Part shown: positions 5,908 to 8,575 of the stretch, piece after piece | Position numbering within the stretch: the first letter of the stretch is position 1 | Layout: each line of letters begins with the position of its first letter | Source: an uncultured Flavobacteriales bacterium | GTDB taxonomy: Bacteria > Bacteroidota > Bacteroidia > Palsa-965 | Assembly (NCBI GenBank): GCA_946478675.1 | Contig: CAMLEF010000196.1 | Location: forward strand, 1-8,575 | Reading direction: 5' to 3' | DNA: 8,575 bases | Notes under the pieces: model-generated | What the model was told of the DNA's origin: nothing | The model's database searches: none | What the model saw: only the letters and a program-made list of their open reading frames with translations | Made by a program: the position numbers and the translations under genes

Positions 5908-5945
5908 ACGGAGGCACGGAGCCGGCAAAAACTCCGTGTCCCCGT
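5908..5945. terminator. GC-rich hairpin downstream of the small membrane protein gene
   Basis: 5908-5921 (ACGGAGGCACGGAG) pairs with 5932-5945, with one mismatch and one G-U pair, around a 10-nt loop CCGGCAAAAA. Right-hand units continue to 5955 as CTCCGTGT, CCCCGTGT and CTCCGTGG. It lies 34 bases after the stop of the 97-residue membrane protein and could end that transcript, with TATTTCATTTC following on the minus strand. It resembles the hairpin at 1476-1530 in sequence, so it may be a dispersed repeat rather than a dedicated terminator. Confidence 0.45.
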
Positions 5946-5979
5946 GTCTCCGTGGTTCGGTTTTGAAGCGTTGACTTCG

Positions 5980-6273
5980 TCAGATGATAATGTTGAACGT
6001 GATCAGCATCGTGATCACGAAAAGGAAAAACAGCCCGGTGAGGAAAATGACATCCGCGATCCGTTCGTAACGTTGGGCACGATCCGTTCTGCTGCGCAGC
6101 GCGAGGAAGGAGAATACGCTGCTGCACATGAAAACGATCACCGCGATCGCCGTCATTTCATCGATGAGCGTCGCTTCTTTTTTCGAAACGATTTGCCGCG
6201 ACGTCAGTACGATGAAGCAAAGGCCGAGCAGCGTGGCGGAAGTGTTGAGGATGTGAGGCGATTTGTCGTTCAT
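5980..6273 (-). CDS. Small three-helix membrane protein downstream of SpoIIE phosphatase
   Basis: A 97-residue protein with three predicted transmembrane helices at about 8-25, 40-60 and 74-97. Helices 2 and 3 are joined by a strongly charged loop rich in Arg (RSRTDRAQRYER, 60-71). No catalytic motif is visible and I cannot name a family, although it looks like a conserved small Bacteroidota membrane protein. The ATG at 6273 is chosen. An in-frame TTG at 6294 would overlap the stop codon of the upstream gene and add residues that do not look like a natural N-terminus. The 17-bp gap to the phosphatase gene implies co-transcription and probably translation from one message, so a supporting role for the membrane phosphatase is a reasonable inference. 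Confidence 0.75.
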   Translation of the reverse strand: MNDKSPHILNTSATLLGLCFIVLTSRQIVSKKEATLIDEMTAIAVIVFMCSSVFSFLALRSRTDRAQRYERIADVIFLTGLFFLFVITMLITFNIII

Positions 6274-6290
6274 AAAGTGCGTTGTTAAAA

Positions 6291-8575
6291 TCAAACTCTT
6301 ATCCCGATCACACAGATATCATCGATCTGCTGCAAATCGCCTTTCCAGTTCTCCATCGTTTCCATCAGGATGCGGCGCTGCTCTTCCATCGGCTGCTCCG
6401 CGACGGATTGCAGCAAGGTCTTCAGCGATTTGTAACGGAACTTTTTTCCCAGCGGTCCGCCGAACTGGTCGGCATAACCGTCGGTGAAAATGTAAACGCA
6501 GTCACCCGCCTGCAGTTGCAGCTCGTGGTTGGTGAACGGCTTTCCAAAATCGAAGACGCCGATCGGTTGTTTGTCCGCTTTCGTTTCTTCAATCTCCGCT
6601 GCGCCTTTGCGCAAAATCCAGAGCGGGTTGTTCGCGCCGGAATACTGCAGCGTCGCTGAAGAGCGGTCCGTGTTGTAATGCAGGCTCACCAGCGCGATGT
6701 CCATGCCGTCTTTCACTTCGCCGTTGCCGCTTTCGAAAGCAGCGATCACGATCTCGCGCAATTTGTCGAGAATGTCGGATGGTTTGCGCAAACCGAATTC
6801 GCCCACCGCACGGTCGAGCCCGCCGCTGCCGACCATGCTCACCAGCGCGCCTGGAACGCCATGTCCCGTGCAATCGACCGCCGCCACCAGTACACGATCG
6901 TCTTTTTTCGTGAGCCAGTAGAAATCGCCGGAGACGATATCTTTCGGCTGGAAATACACGAAGCTGTCGTTGAGATGCGTCGTAAACAGCCCGCGCGTCG
7001 GAAGAATCGCCGATTGCAGGCGCAGCGCATAGTTGATCGAATCGAGAATTTCTTTGTTCTGGTGCTCGACCAGCTCTTTCTGCTTGTGAATTTCCAGCGT
7101 GCGCTCGACGACTTTCTGCTCGAGGTTCTGGTTGATGTGCTTCAGCTCTTCGATGAGGTTGCGGATGGAGATCTGCATTTTGCGGAAGCTCATCGCGAGA
7201 ATGCCGATCTCGTCTTTGCGTTTGATCTCGATCTCGACGTCGAAATTTCCTCTCGACAGCTCGCGCGCATCTTCGGTGAGAATTTTCAGCGGCTTCGTGA
7301 TCCTTCGCGAAATGAGCAGCGACCCGGCCGCGATGAACAGCAGCAGCACCGACAACGCCAGCGCGATCTGCCGGCGCAGCGTGTAGATGTGCGCAAACGC
7401 TTCCGACTCGTCCAGCTCGCTCATGATCACCCAATGCATGCCTTCGATCTTCAGCGGCTTGTACGAAGAAAGCACCGGCACGCCGCGGTAATCTTTGAAA
7501 AGACGTTCGCCGGTTTGCCCGCTCAGCGCCGCTTCCGTGCCTTCGGTCTTCACGCGCTGCAACCCGATCGACGTGTTGAAGCTGCGGATCTTGTCGATCG
7601 TATTCTGCGGAAGCCCGATCGCTTTGATCATCTTGAAATAATTCGTGCTGTCCTCGATCAGGAACCGCGACTGGTTGCGCAGCGTGTAATCCTCGCCCAC
7701 GATGTACGTTTCACCGGTAGTGCCGAGGCCGACCTTCGACCATTCGCGTTTGCTCGTCATCACGTCGTTGATGCGGTCGATCGGCATCTGGAAGATGAGC
7801 ACGCCGGTCTTTTCGCCGTTTTCGTAAATCGGGGCGGAGATGAAAGCGGCCGGCGCATTGTACGAAGGATGATACGCGCGGAAATCTTCGATGTCGACGA
7901 AATCGCGCTGCGTGGCGTTCGCAGATGACATGAATGCTTTCGCAAGATTCGTGTTGCGGAACGGGCCACTCCGCAGCGAAGTGCCGAAGTCGACTTCCTT
8001 GAAGCAGGTGTACACGATGTTGCCGGTTTTCGCATCGACGAGAAACACGTCGTAGTAACCGAACTTCTTCAGGTAGTTGCGGATGATCGGGTGGAAGAAA
8101 CGATGCGACTGGCTGTAGCGGCTGCCGTCATGCGGATCATCGAGCTTGTATTTCGCGCCGACTTCATTCGGGTTGGAAGCGATGTACAATTCCTGCAGGA
8201 TACGTCCGTTCTTCTCGTTGTTCGATTCCTGCTCCAGCGTGGCTTTTTCTTCGAGATGCTGGTTAAGCCGCGGAAGATATTCTTTCCGGAAATAATCGTC
8301 GAGCGTCGCATTCACCGGAACCATTCCTGCGTCGGTAACGCCAAGATCTTTGTCGATCGACTGGTAGCCGTCGCGGAATTCTTTCATCGCGCCGATGATG
8401 GTCGGATCTTCCGAAAGCGTGAGGATCTGGTCGCGGATCTGTCCGAAATAATCTTCGATCTGGTTCGCTTTCATCTCGCGCACCGCGGTGAGACGGTTGA
8501 ACGATTCTTTCTCCAGCGAATCCTTCCCGCGGTAAAAAGCGATCACCCCGATCACCAGCATCGAAATGAAGGCGA
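6291..8575 (-). CDS. dCache-HAMP-SpoIIE (PP2C) membrane phosphatase, N-terminus outside the window
   Basis: A sensor serine/threonine phosphatase, partial at its N-terminus. Codons upstream of the ATG at 8561 stay open to the edge and read AFIS before MLVIGVIAFY, so the first transmembrane helix is cut by the window end. Counting from that ATG: a periplasmic double-Cache sensor spans about 15-395, with FLVDAKTGNIVYT (173-185) in the first lobe and TTGETYIVGEDYTLRNQSRF (281-300) in the second. A second helix lies at 399-417, HAMP at 419-470 and a coiled coil at 470-515. The PP2C/SpoIIE domain (about 535-756) has SGDFYW (D546), DCTGHGVPGA (D563), DGMD (618-621), FTDG (D694) and DD 747-748, so the expected metal-binding acidic residues are present. 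It probably dephosphorylates an anti-sigma-factor-antagonist-like or SiaC-like protein in response to a periplasmic ligand. The domain order matches SiaA of Pseudomonas. It is co-directional with the small membrane protein 17 bp downstream. The target, likely encoded nearby, is not in the window. Confidence 0.93.
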   Translation of the reverse strand, partial: AFISMLVIGVIAFYRGKDSLEKESFNRLTAVREMKANQIEDYFGQIRDQILTLSEDPTIIGAMKEFRDGYQSIDKDLGVTDAGMVPVNATLDDYFRKEYLPRLNQHLEEKATLEQESNNEKNGRILQELYIASNPNEVGAKYKLDDPHDGSRYSQSHRFFHPIIRNYLKKFGYYDVFLVDAKTGNIVYTCFKEVDFGTSLRSGPFRNTNLAKAFMSSANATQRDFVDIEDFRAYHPSYNAPAAFISAPIYENGEKTGVLIFQMPIDRINDVMTSKREWSKVGLGTTGETYIVGEDYTLRNQSRFLIEDSTNYFKMIKAIGLPQNTIDKIRSFNTSIGLQRVKTEGTEAALSGQTGERLFKDYRGVPVLSSYKPLKIEGMHWVIMSELDESEAFAHIYTLRRQIALALSVLLLFIAAGSLLISRRITKPLKILTEDARELSRGNFDVEIEIKRKDEIGILAMSFRKMQISIRNLIEELKHINQNLEQKVVERTLEIHKQKELVEHQNKEILDSINYALRLQSAILPTRGLFTTHLNDSFVYFQPKDIVSGDFYWLTKKDDRVLVAAVDCTGHGVPGALVSMVGSGGLDRAVGEFGLRKPSDILDKLREIVIAAFESGNGEVKDGMDIALVSLHYNTDRSSATLQYSGANNPLWILRKGAAEIEETKADKQPIGVFDFGKPFTNHELQLQAGDCVYIFTDGYADQFGGPLGKKFRYKSLKTLLQSVAEQPMEEQRRILMETMENWKGDLQQIDDICVIGIRV

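Noticed and set aside
6678..7928. 416-codon open frame on the plus strand antisense to the phosphatase
   Set aside because: It is a shadow of the phosphatase codon pattern. The translation is rich in Arg/His/Ala without any domain, while the minus strand carries full dCache, HAMP and PP2C motifs.

Overview
The window looks like a chromosomal fragment of a Bacteroidota bacterium, perhaps near the Chitinophagales. The evidence is indirect. An exact TAnnTTTG-type -7 box precedes the first gene, starts lack Shine-Dalgarno sequences, and an LtaS-type alkaline-phosphatase-superfamily enzyme of the kind common in Bacteroidota is present. The short AT-rich word repeats in the gaps also resemble ones I remember from that phylum. 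No tRNA, rRNA, CRISPR array, transposase or phage gene is visible.

Layout: 1-219 is a low-complexity, almost G-free upstream region ending in a promoter. 220-1416 (+) encodes a monofunctional lysine-ketoglutarate reductase/saccharopine dehydrogenase-like enzyme. 1417-1571 is a convergent gap filled by a nested inverted repeat. The remaining genes are all on the minus strand. In transcription order they are: 6291-8575, a SpoIIE/PP2C phosphatase with a dCache sensor and HAMP domain, whose N-terminus lies beyond the window; 5980-6273, a 97-residue three-helix membrane protein 17 bp downstream; 5127-5774, ribulose-phosphate 3-epimerase (rpe); 3128-4981, an LtaS/sulfatase-type membrane phosphotransferase; and 1572-2918, an exported HExxH protein of unknown family.

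The phosphatase and the small membrane protein look like one transcription unit and plausibly one signalling module. The other minus-strand genes are separated by gaps of 145 to 209 bp. rpe and the lysine enzyme are housekeeping or catabolic. The LtaS-like enzyme and the HExxH protein act in or outside the inner membrane. I see no clear shared pathway among the five.

The most unusual structure is between the genes. Four of the five gaps longer than 100 bp carry their own repeated short word (7-14 bp). In two of them this word forms inverted arms around a GC-rich hairpin. The hairpins at 1476-1530 and 5908-5955 appear to be diverged members of one family. The protein-level oddities are a Ser in place of the usual Thr nucleophile in the LtaS-like enzyme, an LKR more like animal/plant LKR domains than fungal Lys1, and the unassigned exported HExxH protein.
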